A stretch of DNA of 9,366 bases from assembly GCA_021323835.1 (NCBI GenBank), contig JAJPKI010000343.1:1-9366 (forward strand), read 5' to 3'. Each line of letters opens with the position of its first letter. Position 1 is the stretch's first letter. Positions 1 to 6,502 of the stretch are shown here, in pieces. This stretch comes from Verrucomicrobiota bacterium (GTDB lineage: Bacteria > Verrucomicrobiota > Verrucomicrobiia > Limisphaerales > UBA11358). The notes under the pieces were generated by a model. The model was not told the DNA's origin and searched no databases. It saw only the letters and a list, made by a program, of their open reading frames with translations. The position numbers and the translations under genes were made by a program.

Positions 1-1
1 G

Positions 2-40
2 GATTTGCCGTTCATCGAAACTTTGCTGCGAAATCCTTGA
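2..40 (+). CDS. Possible C-terminal tail of an upstream gene (partial)
   Basis: The second reading frame of the window edge reads DLPFIETLLRNP and then a TGA at 38-40. The codons (GAT, TTG, CCG, GAA, CTG) match the usage of the genes downstream, and the stop lies 39 bases before ctpA, a spacing typical of this window. Twelve residues are too few to name a family. The other two forward frames are also open across this stretch, so the frame choice rests on composition and on the sensible gene spacing only. Confidence 0.3.
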   Translation, partial: DLPFIETLLRNP

Positions 41-51
41 TCATTTTTCAT

Positions 52-75
52 CTTCGCGCCTTTGTGTCTTTGTGG
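52..75 (+). repeat. Three tandem 8-base units in the ctpA leader
   Basis: Three adjacent units read CTTCGCGC, CTTTGTGT and CTTTGTGG (52-59, 60-67, 68-75), each close to CTTYGYGN. The block ends four bases before the ATG at 80. It lies in the short spacer before ctpA and so must be in the 5' untranslated leader or the promoter region. From memory, similar CTTTGTGTCTTTGTGG-type strings recur between genes in several bacterial phyla, but I cannot check this here. Its function is unknown. Confidence 0.6.
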
Positions 76-79
76 TTAA

Positions 80-1399
80 ATGTTTTCGATGAAACGACGA
101 TTGGTTTTTGGCTCGGTAATTATTCTACTCGCACTTAATTTGGCAGTGGGTGCCGGAATCTATTTGAATTCCGCGCGGTCAGTTCAGAAAAAAGATTCGC
201 CGGAAGTGAGCCTCAATTTATTTGCCAACGTCCTTCAAAAAATCCGAACCGAATATGTGGACGGCACAAACCTGACCTATCGCAGCCTGACTTACTCCGC
301 CATTAAAGGCATGGTCGGCCAACTCGACCCGCATAGCGAATTTCTCGACCCGGACGATTTCAAAATTTTGCAAAGCCAAACCGAAGGCGAGTTTGGCGGA
401 CTCGGCCTCATCGTTTCGATGCGCGACGGATTTGTCACAGTCGTCGCGCCGATGGAAGATTCGCCGGGATTTCGCGCAGGCATTTTGACCGGCGACCGCA
501 TTATCAAAGTGGACGGTAAACCGGTTGGCAATTCCGGCTCGCTCGGCGAAGTCGTCAAACAACTCCGCGGCGAACCCGACACGAAAGTTGTCGTGACGAT
601 TCAACGTCCGTCCACTAATGAGGAAAAAACATTTTCGCTCAAGCGCGCCATCATCCAACTCGACATGGTAAAGGACATTAACGGCAAAAAGGAATTTCCG
701 CTCGGCGACGATAAAATCGGTTACGTCCGCATTAATGAATTTGGCGACCGCACAAGCGATGAACTGGAAACCGCGTTGCAAAAATTAAAAGCGCATGGCA
801 TGAAAGCACTGATTTTGGATTTGCGCGGAAATCCCGGAGGCTTGCTCGACGAAGCCGTTGGCGTGAGCCAGAAATTTTTGCCGCGCGGACAATTGGTCGT
901 TTCCACCGAAGGTCGCGACCCGAACGAAAACGAGATTTATCACGCGAAAGGCGACGGCGACGAATTGAACGGCGAACCAATCGTCGTGCTCGTGAATCTC
1001 GGTAGTGCCAGCGCAGCGGAAATTGTCACGGGCTGCCTGCGGGATTTGCATCGCGCGGTTGTGCTCGGCCAAAAAACTTTCGGCAAAGGCTCGGTGCAAA
1101 GTATTTTTCCGCTGGACGACAACACGGCGCTGAAATTGACCGTCGCGAAATATTATACGCCGAGCCACAAAGTGATTCACGAACATGGCATCACGCCGGA
1201 CATCGTCGTGCCAATGAGCGACGAAGAAGAAGGCGCGCTGCTGATGAAACGCGTGCCCGGCGGAATCGAATCGCTTGATGTGACAAATCGCGCGCGCTTT
1301 GAAAAAATTCAGGACATACAATTGCAACGCGCGGAGGATTTGCTCAAGGCGATGTTGCAATATGACAAAGCAAAACCGCAAAATATCGCGGCGCAATGA
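80..1399 (+). CDS. ctpA: S41 family carboxyl-terminal processing protease (CtpA-like)
   Basis: A 439-residue serine protease of the C-terminal processing type, expected in the periplasm and anchored to the inner membrane by a hydrophobic segment at about residues 8-29 that follows a basic start (MKRR). A PDZ domain lies at about 97-177, with the GGLGL carboxylate-binding-type loop at 106-110 that helps recognise substrate C-termini. The protease core follows. The catalytic dyad is Ser311 in GSASAAE and Lys336 in FGKG, exactly 25 residues apart as in E. coli Prc and Bacillus CtpB, with Gln340 at the usual +4 position. All key residues are present, so it should be active. The C-terminal 40 residues are charged and probably helical. 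ATG at 80 begins the longest reading; ATG at 89 (MKRRL) is equally possible and would give a cleaner membrane anchor. Neither has a Shine-Dalgarno sequence. It is the first gene of a tight cluster with tsaD and hrpB. Its substrate cannot be told from sequence. Confidence 0.95.
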   Translation: MFSMKRRLVFGSVIILLALNLAVGAGIYLNSARSVQKKDSPEVSLNLFANVLQKIRTEYVDGTNLTYRSLTYSAIKGMVGQLDPHSEFLDPDDFKILQSQTEGEFGGLGLIVSMRDGFVTVVAPMEDSPGFRAGILTGDRIIKVDGKPVGNSGSLGEVVKQLRGEPDTKVVVTIQRPSTNEEKTFSLKRAIIQLDMVKDINGKKEFPLGDDKIGYVRINEFGDRTSDELETALQKLKAHGMKALILDLRGNPGGLLDEAVGVSQKFLPRGQLVVSTEGRDPNENEIYHAKGDGDELNGEPIVVLVNLGSASAAEIVTGCLRDLHRAVVLGQKTFGKGSVQSIFPLDDNTALKLTVAKYYTPSHKVIHEHGITPDIVVPMSDEEEGALLMKRVPGGIESLDVTNRARFEKIQDIQLQRAEDLLKAMLQYDKAKPQNIAAQ

Positions 1400-2467
1400 A
1401 TGACTGTTCTCGCGCTCGAAACTTCCTGCGATGAAACCAGCGCCGCCGTCGTGCGCGACGGAAAAATTTTGTCCAACGTCGTTTCTTCGCAAATCCAATT
1501 GCACGCCGAATACGGCGGTGTCGTGCCGGAATTGGCCGCGCGCGAACATTTGAAAAATCTTTTGCCAGTAACGCGCGAAGCGTTGAGTGAAGCAAAAATT
1601 TCCGTGCAAGATTTGGACGCCATTGCCGCAACGCAAGGACCGGGATTGCCGACGGCATTGCTGGTCGGATTCAAAGCCGCGCAAGCAATTGCATTTACGC
1701 TTCGAAAACCATTTGTTGGCATCAATCATCACGAAGCGCATCTTTATTCGCCGTGGATTCAGGTGAGCCGAGGGACGAAGGACGGGGGACGAGAGCAATT
1801 ACCATCGACTCTCGACTCTCGACTCTCGACTAAAATTCCGCCGAACGTCTCACTCATCGTCAGCGGCGGGCATACGATTTTAGCTTTAGTCGAAAGCAAA
1901 AAAAAATTCCGCGTCCTCGGCTCAACGATTGACGACGCCGCCGGCGAATGTTTCGATAAAACTGGGAAGCTGATTGGTTTGCAATATCCAGCCGGACCGG
2001 AAATTGATAAGCTCGCAGAGCAAGGAAATCCAAAGGCATTTGATTTTCCGCGCCCGCTGCTTCATGACGCGAACGACGATTTCAGTTTCAGCGGATTGAA
2101 AACTTCCGTCCGCTATTTTTTGCGCGACAATCCGGACTTGTTGAACAACAAACAAAAGATCTGCGATTTGTGCGCAAGCATCCAGGCCGCGATTGTCGAA
2201 GTGCTCGTCGCCAAAACCATTCGTGCGGCGAAACGCGAAGGCGTCCATTGCGTCACTGCGTCCGGCGGCGTCACTTGCAATCGCAGTTTGCGAAATGAAT
2301 TGGAGCGCGCCTGTAAACGAAACGGATTTGAATTGCGCCTCGCCGAAAAATCGCTTTGCACCGATAACGCCGCGATGATTGGAATTCTCGCCGAACAAAA
2401 ATTGAAACAAGGAATTTCAATTCCTTCGCTCGACGAAGAAATCAAACCGGGCTGGGTTTTAGCTTAA
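1400..2467 (+). CDS. tsaD: tRNA N6-adenosine threonylcarbamoyltransferase TsaD
   Basis: Transfers the threonylcarbamoyl group from threonylcarbamoyl-AMP to A37 of ANN-decoding tRNAs, making t6A. In bacteria it acts in the cytoplasm with TsaB and TsaE. The protein has 355 residues and shows all family marks: ETSCDETS at 7-14, the metal ligands His110 and His114 in HHEAH, SGGHT at 155-159, the DDAAGECFDKTGK segment at 178-190, FSFSGLKT at 228-235, SGGVTCN at 288-294 and the metal ligand Asp322 in CTDNAAM. The ATG directly follows the TGA of ctpA with no gap, and an overlapping ATGA at 1396-1399 suggests coupled translation. Oddity: between the metal motif and SGGHT there are about 20 residues (roughly 124-144) more than in the E. 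coli protein as I recall it. They are encoded by 7-base repeats (1772-1832), are polar and look like a surface loop. The frame is intact and every catalytic motif is kept, so the enzyme is probably functional. Confidence 0.97.
   Translation: MTVLALETSCDETSAAVVRDGKILSNVVSSQIQLHAEYGGVVPELAAREHLKNLLPVTREALSEAKISVQDLDAIAATQGPGLPTALLVGFKAAQAIAFTLRKPFVGINHHEAHLYSPWIQVSRGTKDGGREQLPSTLDSRLSTKIPPNVSLIVSGGHTILALVESKKKFRVLGSTIDDAAGECFDKTGKLIGLQYPAGPEIDKLAEQGNPKAFDFPRPLLHDANDDFSFSGLKTSVRYFLRDNPDLLNNKQKICDLCASIQAAIVEVLVAKTIRAAKREGVHCVTASGGVTCNRSLRNELERACKRNGFELRLAEKSLCTDNAAMIGILAEQKLKQGISIPSLDEEIKPGWVLA
1772..1832 (+). repeat. Two facing 7-base tandem arrays forming an imperfect inverted repeat inside tsaD
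   Basis: The left array has three units: GGGACGA (1772-1778), AGGACGG (1779-1785) and GGGACGA (1786-1792). The right array has four units of TCGACTC (1805-1811, 1812-1818, 1819-1825, 1826-1832, the last ending in A). The reverse complement of the right unit, GAGTCGA, matches GGGACGA at 5 of 7 positions, so the arms face each other. At the core, 1783-1795 can pair with 1809-1821 with one A-A mismatch and two G-U pairs, leaving a 13-base loop; pairing continues weakly outward. The block is read in frame in tsaD as a polar loop. Its length of about 61 bases matches the roughly 20 extra residues of this TsaD, which suggests an inserted or expanded element. I saw no clear flanking target duplication. 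Confidence 0.85.
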
Positions 2468-2471
2468 CTTC

Positions 2472-5009
2472 ATGGCCGAACGTTTGCCCATTTACGATAT
2501 CGAAAGCGAAATCATTTCGCGCCTGCGCGCCGACCGGCGATTGATTTTGTCCGCGCCGACCGGCTCCGGCAAATCCACGCAAGTTCCCCAAATGCTCTTG
2601 CGCCACGATTTTTTGCGCGATGGCCAAGTCGTCATCCTTCAACCGCGCCGCCTTGCCACCCGATTGCTCGCCGCGCGCGTCGCGCAGGAACTGGGCGTCC
2701 AGCTTGGGCAGGAAGTCGGCTACCAAATCCGATTTGAAAATGTCACGTCGGCCAAAACCAAAATCCGGTTCGTGACCGAAGGCGTTTTGCTCCGGCAAAT
2801 GATTGAAGACCCGAAGTTGCGCGGCGTTTCCACGCTCATCTTCGACGAATTTCATGAGCGGCATCTTTATGGAGACATCACGCTCGCCCGCGCGCTGGAT
2901 TTGCAAGAGCAACATCGCGCAGATTTGAATCTCATCGTCATGTCCGCGACGTTGAACGCCGGCGAATTGGAAAATTATTTAAAACCATGCGCCACGCTTT
3001 CATCTGAAGGCCGTGTTTATCCCGTCGAATTCGAATATGCCGCGCAGCCGGGTTACAATGACAAGCGGCCGGTTTGGGAACAAGCGGCGGATGCATTTTC
3101 AAATTACGTTGCCAACGGCGGCGAAGGCGACGTTTTAATTTTCATGCCGGGCGGATTTGAGATTTCGCAGACGATTGAAACCATCCGCAACGTTCCCGAA
3201 TCACGCGGATTTATTTTGCTACCCTTGCACGGCGAGCTTGAACCGAGATTGCAGGACGCCGCCGTCGCGCGTTACGACAAACGCAAAGTTGTCGTTTCCA
3301 CGAACGTCGCCGAAACGTCGCTGACGATTGACGGCGTGCGACTGGTGATTGATTCCGGCCTCGCGCGCATGGCGCGATACGACGCCAATCGCGGCATCAA
3401 CACGCTGCTCATCGAAAAGATTTCGCAATCGAGTGCCGACCAGCGCGCGGGTCGCGCCGGTCGAACTGCGCCCGGCGTTTGCATGAGACTTTGGTCGCGC
3501 GAGGAACATTCGCATCGCGCGCCGCAGGAATTGCCGGAAATCAAACGGCTCGATTTGGCGGAAGTTGTGCTCACGCTCAAAGCCGCGGGCGTGGATGATT
3601 TGCGGAAATTCCGCTGGTTGGAAAAGCCGGATGAAATTTCGCTGACGCACGCGGAGGAATTGCTGCACGACCTCGGCGCGCTCGATAAAAATAATTCCAT
3701 CACGCCGGTTGGCCGCAAGATGCTCGCGTTTCCATTACATCCGCGTTACTCGCGCATGTTGCTCGCCGCGCAGGAATACAATTGCGTTTATCAAGCCGCG
3801 CTCGTGGCGGCGCTCACGCAGGGACGCGATTTGCTGCTGCGAAATGTAGACAAGACCACGGCCGACGCGCGCGAGGATTTGCTTGGCGAAAAGGCGTCGT
3901 CGGATTTTTGGATTCTCATGCGCGCGTGGCAATACGCCGCGAACAATCAATTTCGCCTCGATGCCTGCCGCAAATTGGGGATTCACGCTGTCACGGCGCG
4001 ACAAGTCGGGCCGCTGCTCGAACAATTTCTCCGCATTGCGGAAAAAGAAGGTCTCGACGCCAAACCGCGCGAAGTGAAAGACGAAGCGTTGCAAAAATGT
4101 ATTTTGATTGGCTTCAGCGACCGCGTCGCTCGACGCGTTGACCAGGGCACGTTGCGTTGCGACCTCGTCCACAATCGTCGCGGCGTGCTTGCGCGCGAAA
4201 GCGTTGTCGGAAAAAGTGAATTGTTTGTCGTCGCTGAAATTCGCGAAGTTCAGCAGCGGGACAATGAAGTGAACACAATTCTTTCGCTCGCGACGGCGAT
4301 TGAAGCGGATTGGTTGCGCGAATTATTTCCCGAAGATTTGGAATCGGATTTGCGCGTGCAATTTGATTCGACGCAAAAACGCGTCGTTGCCGCCGAGCTG
4401 GTGAAATTCCGCGGATTGGCGCTTTCGGCCAAACGCGTTGAACCGCCGCCTACCGATGCCGCCGCCAGAATTTTGGCCGATGAAATTCTTGCGGAACGAT
4501 TGTCGTTGCCCAATTGGAACCACGAAGTAGAGCAATGGCTGGCGCGATTGAATTTTCTCTGCGCGAATTGTCCTGAATTACAATTGCCGCCATTCACTGA
4601 CGACGACAAAAAGCACGTCATCGAGCAATTGTGTCACGGCGCAGTGAGTTACAAAGAAATCAAGGAACGTGAAGTGAAGCCGGTCGTGATGTCGTGGCTC
4701 TCGCCATCGCAGCGCGAGTTGCTGGACAAGCACGCGCCGGAGCGATTGAAATTGCCGAACGAGCGGACGCCGAAAGTAAATTACGAAACCGGCAAATCGC
4801 CGTTCATTTCACTGCGGATTCAGGAATTGTATGACGTGAACCAGACACCAAAAATTGCGATGGGCAAGATTCCCGTGACGGTTCACATTTTGACGCCGGG
4901 CATGAAGCCGATTCAGGTCACGCAAGACATGGCGAATTTTTGGCGCGAGCATTATCCGAAAATCAAATCGGAGCTTCAGCGGAAATATCCGAAACATTTC
5001 TGGCGTTGA
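2472..5009 (+). CDS. hrpB: ATP-dependent helicase HrpB (DEAH/DExH family)
   Basis: An 845-residue superfamily 2 helicase, close to the roughly 800-820 residues usual for HrpB. Motifs in order: Walker A APTGSGKST at 28-36, the DEFH box at 125-128 followed by ER, SAT at 158-160, the helicase C-terminal lobe with STNVAETSLTIDGV at 276-289, and QRAGRAGR at 324-331 with its arginine fingers. The helicase-associated region follows. The C-terminal HrpB-specific part ends with the typical GMKPIQVTQDMANFW (about 810-824) and KYPKHFW (838-844) stretches, so the protein is complete. HrpB is thought to remodel RNA or other nucleic acids, but its cellular job is poorly defined in most bacteria. The ATG lies four bases after the tsaD stop, with no Shine-Dalgarno, so it probably relies on read-through transcription and coupled translation. 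The family assignment is firm; the substrate is unknown. Confidence 0.95.
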   Translation: MAERLPIYDIESEIISRLRADRRLILSAPTGSGKSTQVPQMLLRHDFLRDGQVVILQPRRLATRLLAARVAQELGVQLGQEVGYQIRFENVTSAKTKIRFVTEGVLLRQMIEDPKLRGVSTLIFDEFHERHLYGDITLARALDLQEQHRADLNLIVMSATLNAGELENYLKPCATLSSEGRVYPVEFEYAAQPGYNDKRPVWEQAADAFSNYVANGGEGDVLIFMPGGFEISQTIETIRNVPESRGFILLPLHGELEPRLQDAAVARYDKRKVVVSTNVAETSLTIDGVRLVIDSGLARMARYDANRGINTLLIEKISQSSADQRAGRAGRTAPGVCMRLWSREEHSHRAPQELPEIKRLDLAEVVLTLKAAGVDDLRKFRWLEKPDEISLTHAEELLHDLGALDKNNSITPVGRKMLAFPLHPRYSRMLLAAQEYNCVYQAALVAALTQGRDLLLRNVDKTTADAREDLLGEKASSDFWILMRAWQYAANNQFRLDACRKLGIHAVTARQVGPLLEQFLRIAEKEGLDAKPREVKDEALQKCILIGFSDRVARRVDQGTLRCDLVHNRRGVLARESVVGKSELFVVAEIREVQQRDNEVNTILSLATAIEADWLRELFPEDLESDLRVQFDSTQKRVVAAELVKFRGLALSAKRVEPPPTDAAARILADEILAERLSLPNWNHEVEQWLARLNFLCANCPELQLPPFTDDDKKHVIEQLCHGAVSYKEIKEREVKPVVMSWLSPSQRELLDKHAPERLKLPNERTPKVNYETGKSPFISLRIQELYDVNQTPKIAMGKIPVTVHILTPGMKPIQVTQDMANFWREHYPKIKSELQRKYPKHFWR

Positions 5010-5016
5010 AATTTAA

Positions 5017-5376
5017 TTGCGTGAATTCTCGCGCTGGTTCACAGTTCGTTCATGGAGATGGAGATTTTTAAAGCCAGCCGTTGGAACGCGCGGGAATTTT
5101 CTTTTCCCGACGGTCATTGAAGTGACGGACAAAGCCATCATCCGTCGCAAGCGTTCGTGGTTCAGTAAAGACGAAATCAGCATCAGCATTTCCAAAGTCG
5201 CCTCCGTGCATATCAGCACGGGAATTATTTGGGCAGACATCTTGATTGAATCCACCGGCGGCACCGACCCATTGAAAAGTCACGGCCACAAAAAATCGGA
5301 TGCTCGACGCATCCGTGATTTGGTTGAAACGGCGCAGGGAAATGTGAGCGGCGAAAAGAATTTGGCATCATCTTGA
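5017..5376 (+). CDS. Small bacterial PH-like domain protein, probably frameshifted near its 5' end
   Basis: The intact frame from a TTG at 5017 gives 119 residues. From about residue 27 it is a compact strand-rich domain (FPTVIEVTDKAIIRRKRSWF, then a KVASVHISTGIIWADILIES stretch, then a helix DARRIRDLVETAQ). This resembles the bacterial pleckstrin-homology-like (YdbS/DUF304-type) small proteins; I infer the family from this pattern only. The function is unknown. The first 26 residues of this frame are odd, rich in Arg and Trp, and have only a TTG start and no ribosome site. One base out of phase, an ATG at 5052 reads MEMEIFKASRWNAR and then hits a TGA at 5118. Skipping one G in the GGG at 5092-5094 would join it smoothly to NFLFPTVIEV, giving a 107-residue protein. 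So the gene either carries a one-base insertion (real or a sequencing error) or uses the TTG. It follows hrpB by a few bases and may share its transcript. Confidence 0.65.
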   Translation: MREFSRWFTVRSWRWRFLKPAVGTRGNFLFPTVIEVTDKAIIRRKRSWFSKDEISISISKVASVHISTGIIWADILIESTGGTDPLKSHGHKKSDARRIRDLVETAQGNVSGEKNLASS

Positions 5377-5387
5377 TTCAATTGCGA

Positions 5388-5415
5388 TTGACGCCTTTTG
5401 CTGCTCCGTTAAATT
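5388..5415 (+). promoter_or_regulatory. Weak candidate promoter for the lipoprotein gene
   Basis: TTGACG (5388-5393) and TAAATT (5410-5415) are 16 bases apart. They match the sigma-70 consensus boxes at 5 of 6 and 4 of 6 positions. Transcription from here would begin at or next to the ATG at 5422, giving a leaderless or nearly leaderless message, in line with the lack of a Shine-Dalgarno sequence. The match could easily be chance. Confidence 0.22.
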
Positions 5416-5421
5416 CCGCAG

Positions 5422-6492
5422 ATGAATTTCCGCAGATTTCTTGTCTCAAATTTATTTACCTTCATGGTTGCGCTTTTCATCAACGGATGCGCTTCAACTA
5501 AACCGGATGCAAATCGTCCGATGCTTTCCGTGCTCAAACAATTTGAACACGCGCCCGAAATGGGACCGGGCGAAACAAACATGCCCGTTCGCGCGTTGCC
5601 GACAAATTCAGTCACGATGCATTGGCCGGGCAAAGGTTTGGCGCAGCATCCGTTTCTTTATTACACCGAGGGCAATAATTTCCTTTATGTCGTCAACAAC
5701 GGCAAGGTGGTCTGGACCTATGCCCCGCCGCATGGTGGTGAGATGGACGACGCGTGGATGATGTCCAACGGCCATATCATTGGTTGCCGGTCAAGTTCCT
5801 GCTACGAAGTCACACCGCAAAAGGAAATTGTCTGGTCCTACCTTGCCCCGACGAACACGCAGATTCACTCGTTGCAGCCAATTGGATTGGATAAGGTGAT
5901 GATTGTGCAAAACGGCTTGCCGCCGCATTTGATTGTTTTGAACAAAAAGGATAATTCCGTCGCCTTCTCGCACGAGCTTCCGATGTTCACCAACACCGTC
6001 AAATCCATCCACACGCAATTCCGCAATTGTCGCGTGACGGCGCAAGGAACTTATTTGGTGGGCAACCTCGTCCAAGGCAGCATTGACGAATACGACAAGG
6101 ATTGGAATTTGATTTGGCATTACGATGCGCTCCGTCCGTGGTCAGAAGTGCGATTGAAAAACGGAAACACACTGATTCCCGGCGATAATTTCGGTTTCGT
6201 TCACGAAGTAAATCCGAAAGGCGAAATCGTTTGGGCGATTGAAACCAATTCGCTTCCGGGAATTGAATTGCACGACGTTCAAACCGCTGGCCGACTCGCA
6301 AATGGAAATACAATCATCTGTAATCGCGGTGGCAGCAATAAATCGTTGCTTCCGCCGCAAGTCATTGAAGTGACGCCGGACAAGAAAGTGGTTTGGGTTT
6401 TGCAGGATTACAAAGATTTGCCGTCATGCACAGGCATTCAATTGCTCGACGAGCCGGGCATTCCGGAAAATCCCGGCGAGTTGATGCGATAA
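5422..6492 (+). CDS. Lipoprotein with beta-propeller-like KxVVW repeats, function unknown
   Basis: A 356-residue exported protein. It begins with a signal peptide (basic MNFRR, hydrophobic core at about 6-20) ending in INGC, so Cys23 should be lipidated; Ala and Ser follow it, which would favour the outer membrane by the E. coli rule. The rest shows a repeated strand ending in Trp: GKVVWTY (94-100), KEIVWSY (134-140), WNLIWHY (228-234), GEIVWAI (267-273) and KKVVWVL (321-327). Several are followed by a turn and a strand such as NGHIIG or NGNTLI. This pattern is typical of beta-propellers of the PQQ-like/arylsulfotransferase-like kind, with at least five blades visible. No catalytic motif is recognised; the propeller may bind a partner or a ligand. 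There are paired cysteines at 122 and 127 (CRSSSC). The ATG at 5422 gives a proper signal peptide. It lies 45 bases after the PH-like gene and converges on the alginate-lyase-like gene. Confidence 0.8.
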   Translation: MNFRRFLVSNLFTFMVALFINGCASTKPDANRPMLSVLKQFEHAPEMGPGETNMPVRALPTNSVTMHWPGKGLAQHPFLYYTEGNNFLYVVNNGKVVWTYAPPHGGEMDDAWMMSNGHIIGCRSSSCYEVTPQKEIVWSYLAPTNTQIHSLQPIGLDKVMIVQNGLPPHLIVLNKKDNSVAFSHELPMFTNTVKSIHTQFRNCRVTAQGTYLVGNLVQGSIDEYDKDWNLIWHYDALRPWSEVRLKNGNTLIPGDNFGFVHEVNPKGEIVWAIETNSLPGIELHDVQTAGRLANGNTIICNRGGSNKSLLPPQVIEVTPDKKVVWVLQDYKDLPSCTGIQLLDEPGIPENPGELMR

Positions 6493-6502
6493 AATTATTT
6501 TA
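6490..6502. other. Convergent stop codons within an A/T inverted repeat
   Basis: The sequence TAAAATTATTTTA has 6-base arms (TAAAAT and ATTTTA) around one central T. The left arm holds the TAA stop of the lipoprotein gene (6490-6492). The TAA stop of the opposite gene (6495-6497 on the other strand) straddles the centre. Only two bases separate the two coding regions, so neither gene has room for a separate terminator between them. An A/T-only hairpin this short is not a convincing terminator. Confidence 0.4.

Noticed and set aside
785..1798. Long antisense open frame of 337 codons opposite ctpA and tsaD
   Set aside because: It runs across the boundary of two well-identified genes, has no recognisable domain, and is low-complexity Arg/Phe/Ala-rich, as expected of a shadow frame.
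1772..1832. Repeat block as a CRISPR array
   Set aside because: The units are 7 bases with no spacers and lie inside an intact tsaD reading frame.
2472..5009. Possible C-terminal truncation of HrpB
   Set aside because: The protein reaches the terminal KYPKHFW signature and has a full-length size for the family.
5378..5391. TCAAT-TGCG-ATTGA hairpin as a terminator after the PH-like gene
   Set aside because: A 5-base A/T-rich stem without a following T run is too weak and likely chance.
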